DNA of 64,000 nucleotides from Gari tellinella (GCA_922989275.2 OV277858.1:99992794-100056793), one strand, 5' to 3'; shown: positions 10,881 to 23,348, counted from the first letter of the stretch. Made by a program: numbers and translations. Notes: a model not told the origin generated them from the letters alone.

Positions 10881-10925
10881 GTAGTTCATTACGTTTGCGT
10901 TTCGATCGCGTTTAAAAATGGGAAA

Positions 10926-11175
10926 TACAGCAGGGGAAATGTTATTCTTTCCCGTTTAAACGCAAACGAAACGCAAACGCATTGCAATAAAATGAACAAA
11001 ATAAGAACTTTTTGACAACACTGACCGTTCAATTTTTACCAGTGACAAACGGTTTGGAATCTGATCAGACGCCGGGTTACCCGGTGTCTAATCTGGCTCC
11101 AAACTGTTTGCATTGGAAATAATAGTTTTAGCGTAAACGCGTTTATTTGGGAAGAATAACGTTTTCTCCACTGTA
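10926..11175. mobile_element. Family-A MITE
   Basis: TA-flanked copy (TACAGCAGGGGAAATG ... CGTTTTCTCCACTGTA) with subterminal AAACGCAAACGAAACGCAAA. The hairpin tip is CCGGGTTACCCGG. Confidence 0.9.
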
Positions 11176-11219
11176 ATACCGTATTTTAATATATTTTTCG
11201 TTGAAACTGTCAACTGTTA

Positions 11220-11390
11220 CACATTATACATTTACAAACTTTTGGATCCTGATCAGACGCCGCGTAAGGCGGCATCCGGTCAGGAAGCAAACTATTTGAC
11301 ATGGTCATTCGTTTTCCTTTAAGTTAAATACAAACACTCCAAACTTTAACGATTAAGGCAGACGAAAATATTGAGCAAAAACAATTCAAG
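11220..11390. mobile_element. Family-B MITE fragment
   Basis: TTACAAACTTTTGGATCCTG, a decayed tip (CCGCGTAAGGCGG), then the right-arm landmarks AACACTCCAAACTTTAACG and GGCAGACGAAAATATTG. Confidence 0.6.
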
Positions 11391-11596
11391 TTTACAATAA
11401 GTCTAGTTAGTGATTTCTTCAAAAATAAAACTGTGCAGATCTCAATCAATGGGCTCTTTGAGGAACCCTCTGATCAGTGTCTACACTGTTTTCTTAGGAA
11501 AAGTTTACTCTTTAAACAAACACTGTAAAGTTCACTGTAAAGTACACCCGCCACTAGAGCTAAACTATAGGTACATGTAAGCAGTACATATACATG

Positions 11597-12091
11597 TACA
11601 TTCATTGGAGAAAACGTTATTCTTTCCCGTTTAAACGCAAACGAAACGCAAACGCAAAACACTGAAATGTAGAAAATGTCATTCTGTAGATATTTCTAAC
11701 AATTCATTTTTATCTGAATGGCAGACATTTTGGAGCCTGATCAGACGCCGGGTTACCCGGCGTCTGATCTTGCTCCAAACTTTTTGCAATGCAAATAATA
11801 GTTGAAGCGTAAACGCGTTTATTGGGAAAGAATAACACATTCTCCACTCTGCAGTTATTGTAGAGCCAGAACAAACACCGAATAGTCATTCTGTAGATAT
11901 TTCTAACAATTCATTTTTATCTGAATGGCAGACATTTTGGAGCCTGATCAGACGCCGGGTTACCCGGCGTCTGATCTTGCTCCAAACTTTTTGCAATGCA
12001 AATAATAGTTTAAGCGTAAACGCGTTTATTGGGAAAGAATAACACATTCTCCACTCTGCAATTATTGTAGAGCCAGAACAAACACCTAATA
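11597..12091. mobile_element. Family-A MITE with a 207-bp tandem duplication
   Basis: The copy begins at an end altered to ATTCATTGGAGAAAACG. From GTCATTCTGTAGATATTTC (11678) the sequence repeats at 11885, a period of 207 bp. The repeat takes in the hairpin (CAGACATTTTGGAGCCTGATC ...), the right end and the flank AGAGCCAGAACAAACACC. The second unit differs at only a few positions, so the duplication is young. Confidence 0.85.
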
Positions 12092-12183
12092 GTCTGATGT
12101 CCTATTCGGATCGTATCTGTTTAAATATACAGTAAAACCTCTATATTACGACCGCTTAATTAAGGTTAATTGATTGCATACAA

Positions 12184-12278
12184 GACAAGTGACAGCTTAA
12201 AGCAAGGTGGTAGTAAAACAGAAAGCTCCCTAAGGAGCTTTTTGTTTTACTGTCACTTTGCTTAAAGCAAGTCACCTG
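12184..12278. repeat. Foldback hairpin, family-G type
   Basis: GACAAGTGACAGCTTAAAGC pairs with GCTTAAAGCAAGTCACCTG, and AGCTCC pairs with GGAGCT at the tip. It lies in a decayed element with AAACCTCTATATTACGACCG on the left. Confidence 0.7.
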
Positions 12279-13480
12279 CCTTCAACACTTTATAAATTTA
12301 TTATTGTACATGTAAGTTAAACAATATAGGGGTCGTAATAGAGATGTTTCACTATATTTTAATACGAAAAAATAGAAAATGTTTCTTTATTAACAGGCAT
12401 ACGATACGCTTAGCAAACGATAATTTAGCAGGGTAAGGGTTGAATTCATCGCTGATTGCAATTACTTATTTGATTATTGTCTTCAGTTGCACCATGTTTA
12501 TAGCTACATGTAAATCATACATCCCCCCCAGAAAAAAACATAAAAGTGCATACACGTGCAAGTATACCCACCCTTGGTTAAGAAAGATAAATCATATTGA
12601 TTTTCTCAAAACTCCTCAATCAAAGATGTTCCCAGTACACATGTACGCATGTATTCAACATTAAATTTAGTGAAAGCTAATTAAGGCCTTACTCGTAGGT
12701 ATATAAATCATATTAATTGGGTATTGTTTGATTATTAATTGCCCAGCTATGCGTCAAGGAGACACTGACAGTGAAGTTGAGACTCTCCCTTGATATAAAG
12801 AAGGGGTAAATCTGCATTTTTTTTTAAATTTCTCCGTAAGTCATTATATTATACTCCAAAATTCTTGACCGGAAGAAGATAATCCCTGGTTTTAAGATAG
12901 ATGCGTTAATTGTAGTATGTTCTAGCCATTATGTCATTCGTACGCAACTTGTTGTTTCGTTGTTTATTGGTCGATTTTACAGTCAAACCTCATATATTAG
13001 GTGAATGGATGATTTGGATTTAACAGATACTGCGACATGAAATAGTTCATATTTCGCCGATGAATGATGATGGATGATGAGATGAGATGATGGTAATTCC
13101 AGGAAGATGATTTTGGTTAATCCCATTCGTTGCCAAGCATCGTGTTGGATCAAAACCACCGACCTGCCTTCCTTTAAGTTATTGGCAAAGAGGATACGCT
13201 CTGTCTAATAAACAGAAACATTCTCTATGACAAATAAACCCTAGAAACGTGGCAAAGAAGGAAGCTGAGTAAGAATACGTACGATCACGGGAATACGCAC
13301 AATAACAAACTGTTACTTAGAATGACTAGGTGTGTAATCCAGTAGTGCCAACAGCACTACAATAGGTATCATTAGTTGGTATGGTGAAGGAATTATTCTT
13401 TTCTTTAAAAATGTTGTAACTATAGCATTGACGGACGCACATACTGACACACGCACGGACGGGTATTCGCACAGTTCAAT
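12279..13480. other. Non-coding DNA with decayed repeats
   Basis: No gene is supported. 13020-13240 is a copy of the dispersed repeat seen at 7080-7345, containing a GATGA-rich run. The small frame at 12440-12664 has no recognisable features. Confidence 0.4.
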
Positions 13481-13488
13481 CAATATAT

Positions 13489-13855
13489 ACAGTGGAGAAG
13501 ACGTTATTCTTGTCCGTTCAAACGCGTACGAAATGCAAACACAATACACTAAAATGTAAAACAAATACAACTTTTTGAAAAACGATTCGATCCGATGTAC
13601 TGCTTTACAGGGAGCTGGATTAGCCGAAATCATTTTCATGAAATCATCATCATCTCATTTCATCATCCCTCATCATTCATCGGCTTTATAATTATGACCT
13701 TCATCGGCTCTATAATTATGAACTATTTGTGTCGAGGCGCCGTAAAACCCAACTAATTCATTATCCAAACAGTTTGGAGCCAGATAAGCAAACTGTTTGC
13801 AATTGAAATAAAAGATTTAGCGTAAGCGCGCTTATTGGGAAAGAACTCATTTGTG
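13489..13855. mobile_element. Family-A MITE interrupted by a dispersed repeat
   Basis: The left end TACAGTGGAGAAGACG lies at 13489 and the right part (AGCGTAAGCGCGCTTATTGG) near 13818. Between them about 180 bp of the 7080-type repeat is inserted (13590-13766). The hairpin here is collapsed to CAAACAGTTTGGAGCCAGAT then AAGCAAACTGTTTGC. Confidence 0.65.
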
Positions 13856-15299
13856 CCTACGATCCCATATATGGGACATAGGCAAACATTATGCGGCGTC
13901 TGATCAGTCTACACTGTTTGCTGATAGCAATTTCAATATAAAACAAAATGAAAATGAATTTTTTTACTAGACATCCCTTTGATAAAAAATGGACTAATCC
14001 AATATGTAAACATGGAAGAATCCACCGGGCGTAAATGGGTTGATCGATTCCTTTTTGTGTCGGTATGCCTTTTTCCGTCAACCTCAGATAAAGTGCATTG
14101 AAGTAACTGTTACAGCTAATTAGTATTATTACCTGACTCTCTATTTCAGTGTTTATTAAGCATGTTTGATTGTTTTTTGGTAAAGAATTCCCAGACTTAT
14201 GCAAGGTGACTGTTGGCCGGTCAACAGTTGACTGTTGCACGACACTGTTGCCTGCGCGAAAATGGTGCGCAATCATTTTCTGCATCGGAACCGTCTTACA
14301 TAGATCTAGCATTTTACGGGTTATTTTCGGGCCATATTTCTCTCTCGAACTCTCTCGAACAATACCCTCAAGTATTAAGAATGACTCAAATTCAAATTCA
14401 AATTCAAATTCTTTATTTCGCTCAGTACATGTTTTCACATGAATACATGAGGTTAATTGAAGGTGTAATACAAACTAAACAGGTAATGAAAGAGAACTTT
14501 AACAATTAAGTATTTTAAAGATATTAGCTACAGGCTCAGGTGGGAGAGCTACAATGAAATTTACAATTAAACCGCCGTTCGCGGCAATGGTTGTAAGTTT
14601 TGTAAGTTGCAATAAATAGATTTGAAATAGATAAAAATAGATTTATACATCTGTAGGGACAGTTTATTTCCAGATGAGACACACCGTGATACTTTTACTT
14701 AACGCCACAGCTAGTTCCAAACTGTCCGGCACTTGCGACTTCGAAAATTTTAAAACTACAGCCGATGTCGTAAATTGTAGTTTCTCATTTTAGACTGAAC
14801 ATAGTGTGGAAATATCCATTGGGAGCCTTCCATGTCATTTTCTATCCAAACTGAGAAGGCATATTCAGTGTTTTGTAACATAGATATGATAGGCTATTAA
14901 TTCGTGAATACAATCTTAGACCAACAATTCGGCGCAACACCAACGCATCCGCGAGTTAAATTATTCGCGGGTACGATATTATTGCACTGAAGGGATCTAC
15001 ATAAATTATCACTTGAATATATATAGATCTAACACAAGTAAGAAAACATAACACAATTAAGAAAATAAATTGGCATAGTAGATCTATGTACATCAATAAA
15101 CAGATCACAAACATTTGACTTATAAGTTCAGATCTATAAATTTTGAAACTCACACATCATGGAATTCCCAGTTTACAAATATAGTACATAATTTCCTCCT
15201 GGCTTATGACGTCATAGTTACACGTCATTATTGCCATGTATACGGTGTCGTCATAGGTCATGGGAGCTAAAATTTAAATATTCAGTGGTTTATGTCAAA
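13856..15299. other. Non-coding DNA with a retroposon tail
   Basis: 13888-13922 is a right half of hairpin 1. At 14386-14412, TTCAAA repeats next to TTTATTTCGCTCAGTACATG look like the tail of a minus-strand non-LTR element. The 193-codon minus frame across this area is composed of that microsatellite plus hairpin sequence and is not credible. Confidence 0.45.
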
Positions 15300-15620
15300 T
15301 ATTTATGACGTCATTTATGGCATGTGAAGTGTTGCAAAAAGAAATAATGGTTCAATAAAAAAATTATCATTCTATCTGAAAAATATATTGTCAATAAAAA
15401 AATATTTATTCAATAAATTAAATATAATTTTCTATCCTACAAAATATTTGTTTCTTAAAAATATATTTATTCAATAATTGTTTTTATTATATTTTATATC
15501 GAATCAATATTTTGTATTGAACATATATTTAATCGAGATAGAATAAAATTTTTTTTTTATTGAATCAATATTTTTAGACTTATGCAACGGTTGAAAAAAA
15601 TTTATGTTCAATAATTAGCA
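15300..15620. repeat. AT-rich dispersed repeat, inverted relative to 35387-35640
   Basis: GCATGTGAAGTGTTGCAAAA then many TTCAATAAAAAAATATT-like units. The reverse complement of this start occurs at 35600-35640. Confidence 0.65.
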
Positions 15621-16071
15621 TTATGGGATACTAATAGAATTTTGTAAGCTTGGCTTCAATTGGCTTAGATCATCCAAGATGGCAGCTCCCATGAAAAACA
15701 TGACTTTTGCTGATTCAACTTCAGAGAATTTTCTCAACAAGATCAGGGTGACTGAGGGTGACTGTACAGCTGGAGAGCCTGGCTGTACAATAAATGGTCG
15801 CGTGCGACAGTGGGAATGAAACTTCAAAATTAGCGAGTGTTCAGTCTGAAGGTAAATACATTTTCCAACTATTTTTTTGCCGTCAGACGGCCAGAGACTG
15901 CTTGGCCGCATTTCTGGCTTAATTCTCATAGAGCATTGTTTTTGTTTATTAGACCTCTGCCAAGAACTAAAAGCAAGGCAAATTGGTGGTTTTGATCCCA
16001 AAGTGAAACAGCCTAAATAATCTTCCCGAAGGTCGAGGCTATCGGTACGACGGTCGTGCCGATGGATGCCG
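15621..16071. other. Repeat mosaic
   Basis: The block contains the 7080-type repeat (TTATTAGACCTCTGCCAAGA) and a CGACGGTCGTGCCG palindromic motif. That motif recurs at 16680-16760, 17045-17065 and 35150-35290. No gene. Confidence 0.4.
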
Positions 16072-16672
16072 GACGTTTCGATAAATTACCAGTTCGGTAA
16101 ATTGATTTTATATAGTGAATGTCTGGACGTTTCGGTAAAAAGATAAATTATAGTAATTATAAAGGTTTATGTACCTGTATATCACACCTTTCCATTGATC
16201 AATAACTGATAGCGCTTGATATGTAATCACTTGTAAATTTTAATAGTTGGATCTAAACTAAATATACGATCTAGTTCTGGAAAGGGTAAAATGTCTATGC
16301 CGAATCGGGGCTTTTAGGTCGATAATGAAGTGGGAAATGGAAATTTAAGGTAAAATTTTCAAAGTGAACATTGAGAGTCCTTTGAAAGTATTTGCAATCC
16401 CAATTATTTTTACCTCCTTTACATGTCCATCTATTTGATTCTATTTCGTTGGTAGATCAGGATCCACCAGGAACGTTCCTGGATCCACATATACTAAAAC
16501 AAACCTGCAAAAGTGGCACAAACACCGTGACTATATAGTCTGATTGTTACCGGGAGAGGTGCGATATACTTATAATCCTCTAATTACTATATATAATTTA
16601 CCTTTTTACCGAAACGTCCAGACCTTCACTATATAAAATCAATTTACCGAACTGGTCATTTACCAAAACGTC
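16072..16672. mobile_element. MITE with about 95-bp inverted repeats
   Basis: GACGTTTCGATAAATTACCA at the left is mirrored by ATTTACCAAAACGTC at the right. The inner arms (TATATAGTGAATGTCTGGAC / GTCCAGACCTTCACTATATA) pair over nearly 95 bp. The 400-bp centre has no recognisable frame. Confidence 0.8.
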
Positions 16673-16764
16673 TGTAAATCGTGCCGATAACGTTTCTTAT
16701 TCGCACGACGGTCAGATCCACACGACGGTCTTGCGGATAAGGAACATTCTTATCTGCACGACAG

Positions 16765-17009
16765 CAGGGCTGCCATTTCTCCGGATTTTTCCGAAAACTT
16801 CGGATTTTTTTCAAGAACATGGTAGCTTAAAGCAGGCTGAAAGTACAGCAGATTGCGCATTCTGCTTTACTTACAGCCTGCTTTAAGAGGTCGCATGTCA
16901 ACAAAACAAGAAACAGGCTATTGGGTAAAGGTACGATTCGTAAAATCGCACTTGAAAAATGCAACTTTGGAAATCTTAGGATTTTTCATGTCAACTTATG
17001 GCAGCCCTG
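16765..17009. mobile_element. Family-D MITE, copy 1
   Basis: The ends are CAGGGCTGCCATTTCTCC and ...GGCAGCCCTG. The flanks CGACAG and CGTCAG form a 6-bp duplication with one mismatch. It carries hairpin 2, here with part of the tip lost (GCAGATTGCGCATTCTGC). Confidence 0.85.
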
Positions 17010-17105
17010 CGTCAGTCGTGGGAATATCAGAATATTAATTGTTATCCGCACGACTGTCGTACCGGTAGACACTTTCTATACACGGTCTGAGTGACGGGGG
17101 TGCGT

Positions 17106-17654
17106 GGTGAATTCGCCTAGAGACGAACTCGCCTACAATTAGATATATAGTAACCGAAATGGTGAATTCGCCTATAAAGCAATTATTATAGTTATTGTAG
17201 TTCACACCTTGTAGTACAGGTGTATCTACTGTTTACAAGTAGATAAAATAAGAATTTTTGTAGAGGATCCACTTATCTTGTTGTTTTGTTATCCAGATAT
17301 TTTTTTTAACAAAATGAAAGATCAGTGTAGCATCTAATCACTACACCCAGATTTGACAACCTGTTTGAAAGGGGGTGATGCCAACGTAGAATACATCATT
17401 TTACATATTGAAAGCAAAACTGCCGCTTGCACAGGTCTACATAAAAAAAAAATAACACCTGCATATGATGATCAGGGGCTACACTTATCACCCCATCTTA
17501 GTAAACACAACCTGAAAACAAAGTTTTGTTATGTTATCAATACCTTAATATAGGTGCGAAATTCAATCACTATATAATTGCTTTCTAGGCGAATTCACTA
17601 TTTAGTTTACTATATATCTAATTGTAGGCGAGTTCGTCTCTAGGCGAATTCACC
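17106..17654. mobile_element. MITE with about 80-bp inverted repeats
   Basis: GGTGAATTCGCCTAGAGACG at the left and CGTCTCTAGGCGAATTCACC at the right are exact complements, and the pairing continues through AATTAGATATATAGTA. The interior contains a 66-codon frame with no recognisable features. Confidence 0.85.
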
Positions 17655-17899
17655 ATAAACACCATGACAGAGAGATACTGAGGAATCACGATCTGTGTCT
17701 ACTCCGTGTGAGGAATCGAGGGAGAATCCTGATCAGACCTGTACGAAAATGCCCCAGAGTGGGCCCTGTACAACACTTGGAAGAAGAAGAAGAAGAAGAC
17801 TCCGCATACCCTCGTCATTATATTTCTTCTGTAAAGATGCCCACTAGATCTCCTATACGTAGCCTAACTTTGAGTGAAAAAAAGCTGACGATTATCTTA

Positions 17900-18020
17900 A
17901 GCAGACGATATTGCAGCTGTGAAAGGGCTAGACATCTTGCTTCGGGAGCAGCGGCAATAGTCATTGTTAAGAAATGAATCGTTCAGTGCCGTTGTAGGGA
18001 GGGAGCACTGTTAATACAGA
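17900..18020. mobile_element. Family-F fragment
   Basis: GGGAGCAGCGGCAATAGTCA and GTAGGGAGGGAGCACTG match the right part of 44237-44640. The left part and hairpin are missing. Confidence 0.5.
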
Positions 18021-18084
18021 GCTACCATATAGATTTCTATTTCTATGTATTACTTCTACGCCATCAATTCTGATGATTATGAGA

Positions 18085-18305
18085 AGGGGCACTATTTAGG
18101 TGCACCAATGGGAAGGTACCCAGGCGGTCACTTTAACCTGACACTGACGAACCAGTCATAATGATAACCCGAAATCCTGAGCGCCAAGGAGGGAAGCCAT
18201 TACGACCAATGTTCAAGTCTTTGGTTTGACTCGGTCGGGGATTGAACCCGCAACCTCCCGCACTGCAAGCTATTGCTCTATCACTAAGCTACCAACCGGT
18301 CAAAC
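18085..18305 (-). repeat. tRNA-derived SINE
   Basis: Read on the minus strand, a tRNA-like head with a B box (GGTTGCGGGTTCAATCCCC) and an A-box region (TAGCTTAGTGATAGAGCAAT) is followed by a body shared with 55555-55710. It includes CCAAGGAGGGAAGCC and AACCAGTCATAATG in plus-strand order. Confidence 0.8.
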
Positions 18306-18494
18306 CAATAATAGATAGATCTTGTTTGTCGCAATAAAAGCTCTTCAGAGCTTATGTTGATTGTTTACCATATGCAACATTTAAATAAAGCTTACCTTTA
18401 CCTTTATAGGTTGCTGATAAAAGTCCTAATATTTACCGATTTTCAAGCAACTTTAAGCCCTTTAAGCATTTAGCTGTCCGGCTCTATAACACTA

Positions 18495-18572
18495 ACATGA
18501 TTATGCAAACAATTAAGATCGAGATCAGAAGCCGCGTGACGTGTCGTCTGATCTGGATCTTAACTTTTTAAT
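18495..18572. repeat. Hairpin-1 module (diverged)
   Basis: ATGCAAACAATTAAGATCGA, stem with tip CCGCGTGACGTGTCG, then TGATCTGGATCTTAACTTTT. The outer-arm change GTTTGGA to AATTAAG is mirrored in the other arm (CTTAACT). Confidence 0.7.
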
Positions 18573-18739
18573 ACCCATATCAATGTTTCCTAAGAAATAA
18601 ACGCATAAAATTCTATTTTTTAAAAAGCAAGAAAAATCTGGAGAAATTTTAGCTTGAAAAACAATGATGCCAGTGGTTTTCCTTATATGACTAAAGTGAA
18701 AGCTAAATATTAATCTCCTTTTTCCGAAACCAATTTGCA

Positions 18740-18835
18740 ATTTTTTTGCAAGTCTTTGGTTTGACCCGGCCAGGGATTGAACCCACAACCTTCCGCACTG
18801 CAAGCGGACACTGTACCACTAAGCCACGCAGAGCT
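18740..18835 (-). repeat. tRNA-derived SINE head
   Basis: The minus strand carries GGAAGGTTGTGGGTTCAATC (B box) and AGTGGTACAGTGTC (A-box side). It is the same family as 18085-18305 but only the head is recognisable. Confidence 0.7.
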
Positions 18836-19207
18836 TATTGAATGATCATCCCCCATTGTTCTCACTAGGCATGAAAGTAACTGTAAAAGCATGAAACCTG
18901 TGGGATAGCAATCTCTCTTTGTCTAGAGAGGCCCTGACATACTCAAATTTTTCAAACCAAAACATCCAAAAAAAGGGACAGGCTTCACATGAGAGGCTTC
19001 ATTGATTCTTTGCCTAGTGAAGACATAAATTTGTACAATTAAAACATGCTTTGCATGCTTTAAATAAAAATATTTACTGGACTAGAACAATTACCAACCT
19101 CTAGGCAAAGTAATGTCTTTTAATGTTTTAACCTGTTTGTCAGAACTAGACACAGACTATAGGGTAGCTGTTTATTCAAGCCATTATACTATTATTTTCA
19201 GGTATAT

Positions 19208-19374
19208 CTGTAAACTTTTGTGAGCATGATGCTGTCCATGGCAACAAGGTAGATGGTATCTCAATAGACCAGCCAGTCACTATGCTGTATGGTCGTCAAA
19301 AACTACATCTACAACACAGGCTTAGAAATAACTGTGGATAGCAAATGTGAAGGTAACTAGTCAAATTAGTCATG
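19208..19374 (+). pseudogene. Possible decayed coding exon
   Basis: After the acceptor TTATTTTCAG an open stretch encodes ISVNFCEHDAVHGNKVDGIS, then IDQPVTMLYG. Beyond this point the better frame shifts by +1 to YIYNTGLEITVDSKCE and meets a GTAACT donor. The frameshift suggests a relic. I do not recognise the family. It could belong with the HECT-like piece at 21809, but no link is visible. Confidence 0.35.
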
Positions 19375-20589
19375 CTGTATCTAGTGGGCAAGGCATTATT
19401 CTTTCCCAGTAGAAGAGTTCATATTGAAAGTCATATATCTATTCCATTGTATACAGTTTGGAGCCAGATGAGAAGCTGAATATGGTATAATTATAGTAGC
19501 ATTTTTTATATAAGGAAAACAGCACATTACAGCAATGTTTGATTGCACATTTAAAGGCAGAGCTTAACCCATTGAACCCTAATGATGAATATATGCATCA
19601 TCTTACAAAAACGATGTACTTGTAAAGTGTATAACTTGTCTTATACCAACAGTGAAGACTCAGATTAGAGAGGCACTGTTGTTATATTGCAATTTATTGA
19701 CAAAAACAATCCTAAGTAGTCAGACTAAACTAAATTGGAAAGTTCATCTTAAGTTTCAAGGTGGAGATTAGGTTAAGGCAAATTTACCCATATTTCTTCC
19801 TCTGAAATTTGATATTGCCTTTATGTCGAACATAATCCAAGTTTTAACATTGAATTACTTGTATCTTTGAGTTATCTAGGCTCAACTGTAGCTGCTTACT
19901 TTAACAGATTTCTGTGATTCTGCTGTCTGTATCAAAAGTAATTTCTTACAATTTAATGACATGGGTAAAACATTATTCTTTTCCAATAACCTGTATGTGC
20001 TAAACCAATCATCTCAATTACAAACAGTTTGTAGCCCGATTTGGTGCCAGATAATTTACCCTTTGATTTGGCTCCAAAATGTTTGAGATACCTTTTAAAA
20101 CAACTTGCCAACAGTTTCAAAGACTTAATGTTCTACATTTTATTGCATTGCATTTATCTTTAATTTTGCTGAATCCATTTTCAATAAATATGCCTTTTTA
20201 CACCTTTAATTTATTCCTTGTCTGAAGAAAATAGTTCTACTTCATAATACCAGTAGTCATTAATATCAATAACAACTTTGAGTAATTTAGATGCATCCAT
20301 TTACAGGGTATCTGCTGAAATCAATCAGCTTGCTAGCTTGGATATGGTTTGTTATGAGGGCCAACCATCAGATCTGCTTTTTTGCTCTTCTCAAACCCTG
20401 AGGTCTTTTACTAAAGCCACCTATGCAATGAAGTGAACGAAACATGTATTATGTAAGATGAGCTGGACGATCTACTTATGGGAGGTCTTCCCCCCAGGAC
20501 ATAGAAGGTATAAAAAGGTTTCAAATAGGCAACTTTTATTAGTCACCTGCACATGGTTGTTGATATCTGTCATCTTTATACTATATAAG

Positions 20590-21450
20590 AATCACTGTGT
20601 CAGTCCATCTCAAAATTGTCCAGAGTGTATCTCCTAAAGTATGTCGTCTAGGATTACCAAACATGTTGTATGGATACATATTTGGATTTCCAAGTACATG
20701 TATCTCATACAATTTTCAGGTCACCTTGACCATAATAGTTGAAAGACCTTGTCTTGAGCATAATTATCTCTTAACCATCTAGGTCCACCATCTCTATACA
20801 TATTATATAGGATAGCAGAGTGCTGCTTACCAACTTTAAAGACACTTTGACCTCGATAATTGAAAAAACTTGTCCAGAGCATATCTCCTACATGCTGTAT
20901 ACTATTTCATCTAGGAATACCAAACCTTGTATGTGGATACATCTTTATACCGCCCCTCAAACGACGTTGGGGGGGGGGGGGTAAACTGGAGACACCATGT
21001 CCGTCCGTCCGGTTGTCCGTCCGTCCCGCTTGTCCGGAGCATAACTTCTAAAGTATAAGAGCTACTGACTTCAAACTTCATATACAGATAGTTATCATTG
21101 ACAACGAGTGCAGTGCACAAGAACTATAACTCTATCATCAGTATTTTTGGAGTTAATGCCCTTTGTTGTTAAAATTTTACCCGACTTATGCTTGTCCGGA
21201 GCATAACTTCAAAAATATAAGAGCTATTGACCTCAAACGTCATATAGATAGATAGGTCTCATTGACTAGGAGTGCAGTGCACAAAACCCATAACTCTGTC
21301 ATCCATATGTTTGGAGTTATTTCCCTTTGTTGTTATATTTTAACCCACTTTAGGCTTGTCCAGAGCATAACTTCAAAAATATAAGAGCTATTTCCTTCAA
21401 ACTTCATATACAGATAAATCTCGTTGACTAGGAGTGTAGTGCACAAGAAC
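20590..21450. repeat. Tandem roughly 160-bp units, 'GTCCGGAGCATAACTTC' type
   Basis: Units contain TTGTCCGGAGCATAACTTC, AGAGCTATTGACCTCAAACT and GTGCAGTGCACAAGAAC. They recur at 21040-21140, 21190-21290 and 21355-21450. Earlier units (20600-20950) belong to the related arrays at 29860-30480 and 54000-54735. Confidence 0.75.
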
Positions 21451-21808
21451 CACAAATCCGCCAGGCTTGCTAAGGATATATGGCATTTGCTTTTTGACCA
21501 GAAATATGCAGCCTCTGGCGGCTCACATTGAGCATCTAGAAACATTCACGGCTAAATTTCCTTATTTTTCAAACTTTTGTTTACAAGCAAATTTTTCAGA
21601 TCTACAAATTTTCTTATATTTTTTCCAAAATACATCTAACCTCATCAAAAATATAAATAACTTTGATCCAGATCAGCTGCTTAGTGACTCAGCAGCTGAT
21701 ATGGATCCAAATTGTTTGCTGTGGTCTAAGATGTGTTTAAAGCTTTGAAGGACTTCATATTAAGCAGTGTAGTAGTATGTACTAAGATAATTAACTTTAT
21801 TTTTTCAG

Positions 21809-22054
21809 ACAAAGAGGTAAACAATTCTTATGATGAGCTGCTGACATTCATCACAGGAACAGACAACATACACCCTTATGAATTCCCCACCAAGATATAA
21901 CAGTTTCACAGTTGTAGAGGAAACCAAAAGACTCCCATTTGCCTCAATGTGTTATCAGACATTTTTATTGCCAAGGGGTGCAGATGACCCAAGGGACTTA
22001 AAACCATTTATCATCACAGCTTGTAGGGGAACTCTTGCATTTGGAAAGATATGA
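21809..22054 (+). pseudogene. HECT-domain C-terminus-like exon, frameshifted
   Basis: A good acceptor (TTATTTTTTCAG) opens a frame encoding SYDELLTFITGTDNIHPYEF and then a stop at TKI. One base over, the frame continues as EETKRLPFASMCYQTFLLPR, then DLKPFIITACRGTLAFGKI and a stop. The pattern (FITG..., LP.A..C...L.LP) resembles the last 80 residues of HECT ubiquitin ligases, where a cysteine in L(P)xAxTC is the thioester residue. Here the cysteine is in FASMC. The single-base shift breaks the frame in the assembly. It may be a pseudogene or a consensus error. The family match is from memory of the motif only. Confidence 0.45.
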
Positions 22055-23345
22055 AGCAACCAAGAAATTCTCTTAAGGTTGAGAATTGTGGTTGTCAAAT
22101 CGGGAACGGCTGCACATCATTGTTATTGATGTAATAGGGTGTTTTGAGTTTTTGTGATACCCCTCTGTCTATCTTCTCTGAAACCAAACTTGAGCAAATA
22201 CATACTGTTGGGTTTAGCTTCAAAAGTTGTTCACTCCAGGGGCAATATTTGTAGTCAAATATTCTTTAAACTGGCTTAGAATCATCATCTTGACAAAAGC
22301 TAGGCAAGGTGTCAATATAGGTTACATTACATAAGGTTAACAAGAACACTGCATGCGGTTGCCAACACTCGTCTGTTTTTGAAGATCAGTGAGTGACAAA
22401 TCATGATGCAGTAAAAAAAGGTCAAAGGTCATGGCCAATTGGTAAAACATTTTAATATATCTGGATAGAACTTGTCAAGATGAACAGAGATAACAAAATG
22501 AAGGTTGTAGATGAAACATTGAAGAAGTGGCCAATGTTAAGATTTCAGACAACAACAAAAAAGGTCAAGGTTAATTGGTAAAATATGTTGGTATATTGTA
22601 TGTCTGGATACCAAAAATGAAGGTTGTAGTCTCGTAGATAAGAAATTAAGTTATGGCTAACTTGAAGGTCAGTGAAAATACAGTAGATCAAAGGTAAAGG
22701 TCTATTGGTAGATTATTTTGGTATGTCTGGACAGGACTTGTCAAGATGAATATGCATACCAAAAATGAAAGATATAAATGAAACAGTGAAGAAGGTATTT
22801 CGGATGACAATGCTGAGGTCGGAGTGATGACAATAGCTCATTGGTTTCTTTTAAACAGACAAGCTCAAACGTATGTCATTAGGTCTAAACAGAAAGAGCT
22901 TCTGAACACTGTATGATCCATTTTTGGGGCTGCAAATTCATTTAAATTGGTCAGAATGATCACCTTGACAAAATCAAGCAATGTAGTATTATAAATTACA
23001 TTTAGTCAACAAGTGGGTCAGTAGGTCAAATCATTTGGAAATCTTCTGAGTATCCGTGGGCCGACATTTTTGCTAAACAAATTTGGTAAATCCCAACATG
23101 CCAAATACAGATTTTACATCATATTACCCTGGTTTACAAAGGGCTAGGGTTGGAGGTAGATAAAGGATCTGGCTAAACCAGTTCAATACTGTAATTGTTG
23201 TAGAGATACAAATGGGCCTTCGCAAAAACACACTTGTTTGGATCTAGATCATTTCTTTAATTGACAAACATGAGAAATTTAAAAAACTGTAATTCATCAA
23301 CTAAAACTGTCATATAAGTTATATACATGTATATACTGTGTTATC
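22055..23345. repeat. Decayed tandem repeats
   Basis: Units recur around 22425-22800, with AAGGTCA...ATTGGTAAAA, TATGTCTGGA(TA) and GACTTGTCAAGATGAA, at a spacing of roughly 150 bp. No gene. Confidence 0.55.
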
Positions 23346-23348
23346 AGA

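Noticed and set aside
13857..14438. 193-codon minus-strand frame
   Set aside because: It reads through a TTCAAA microsatellite (EFEFEFE) and a half hairpin. There is no domain or splice support.
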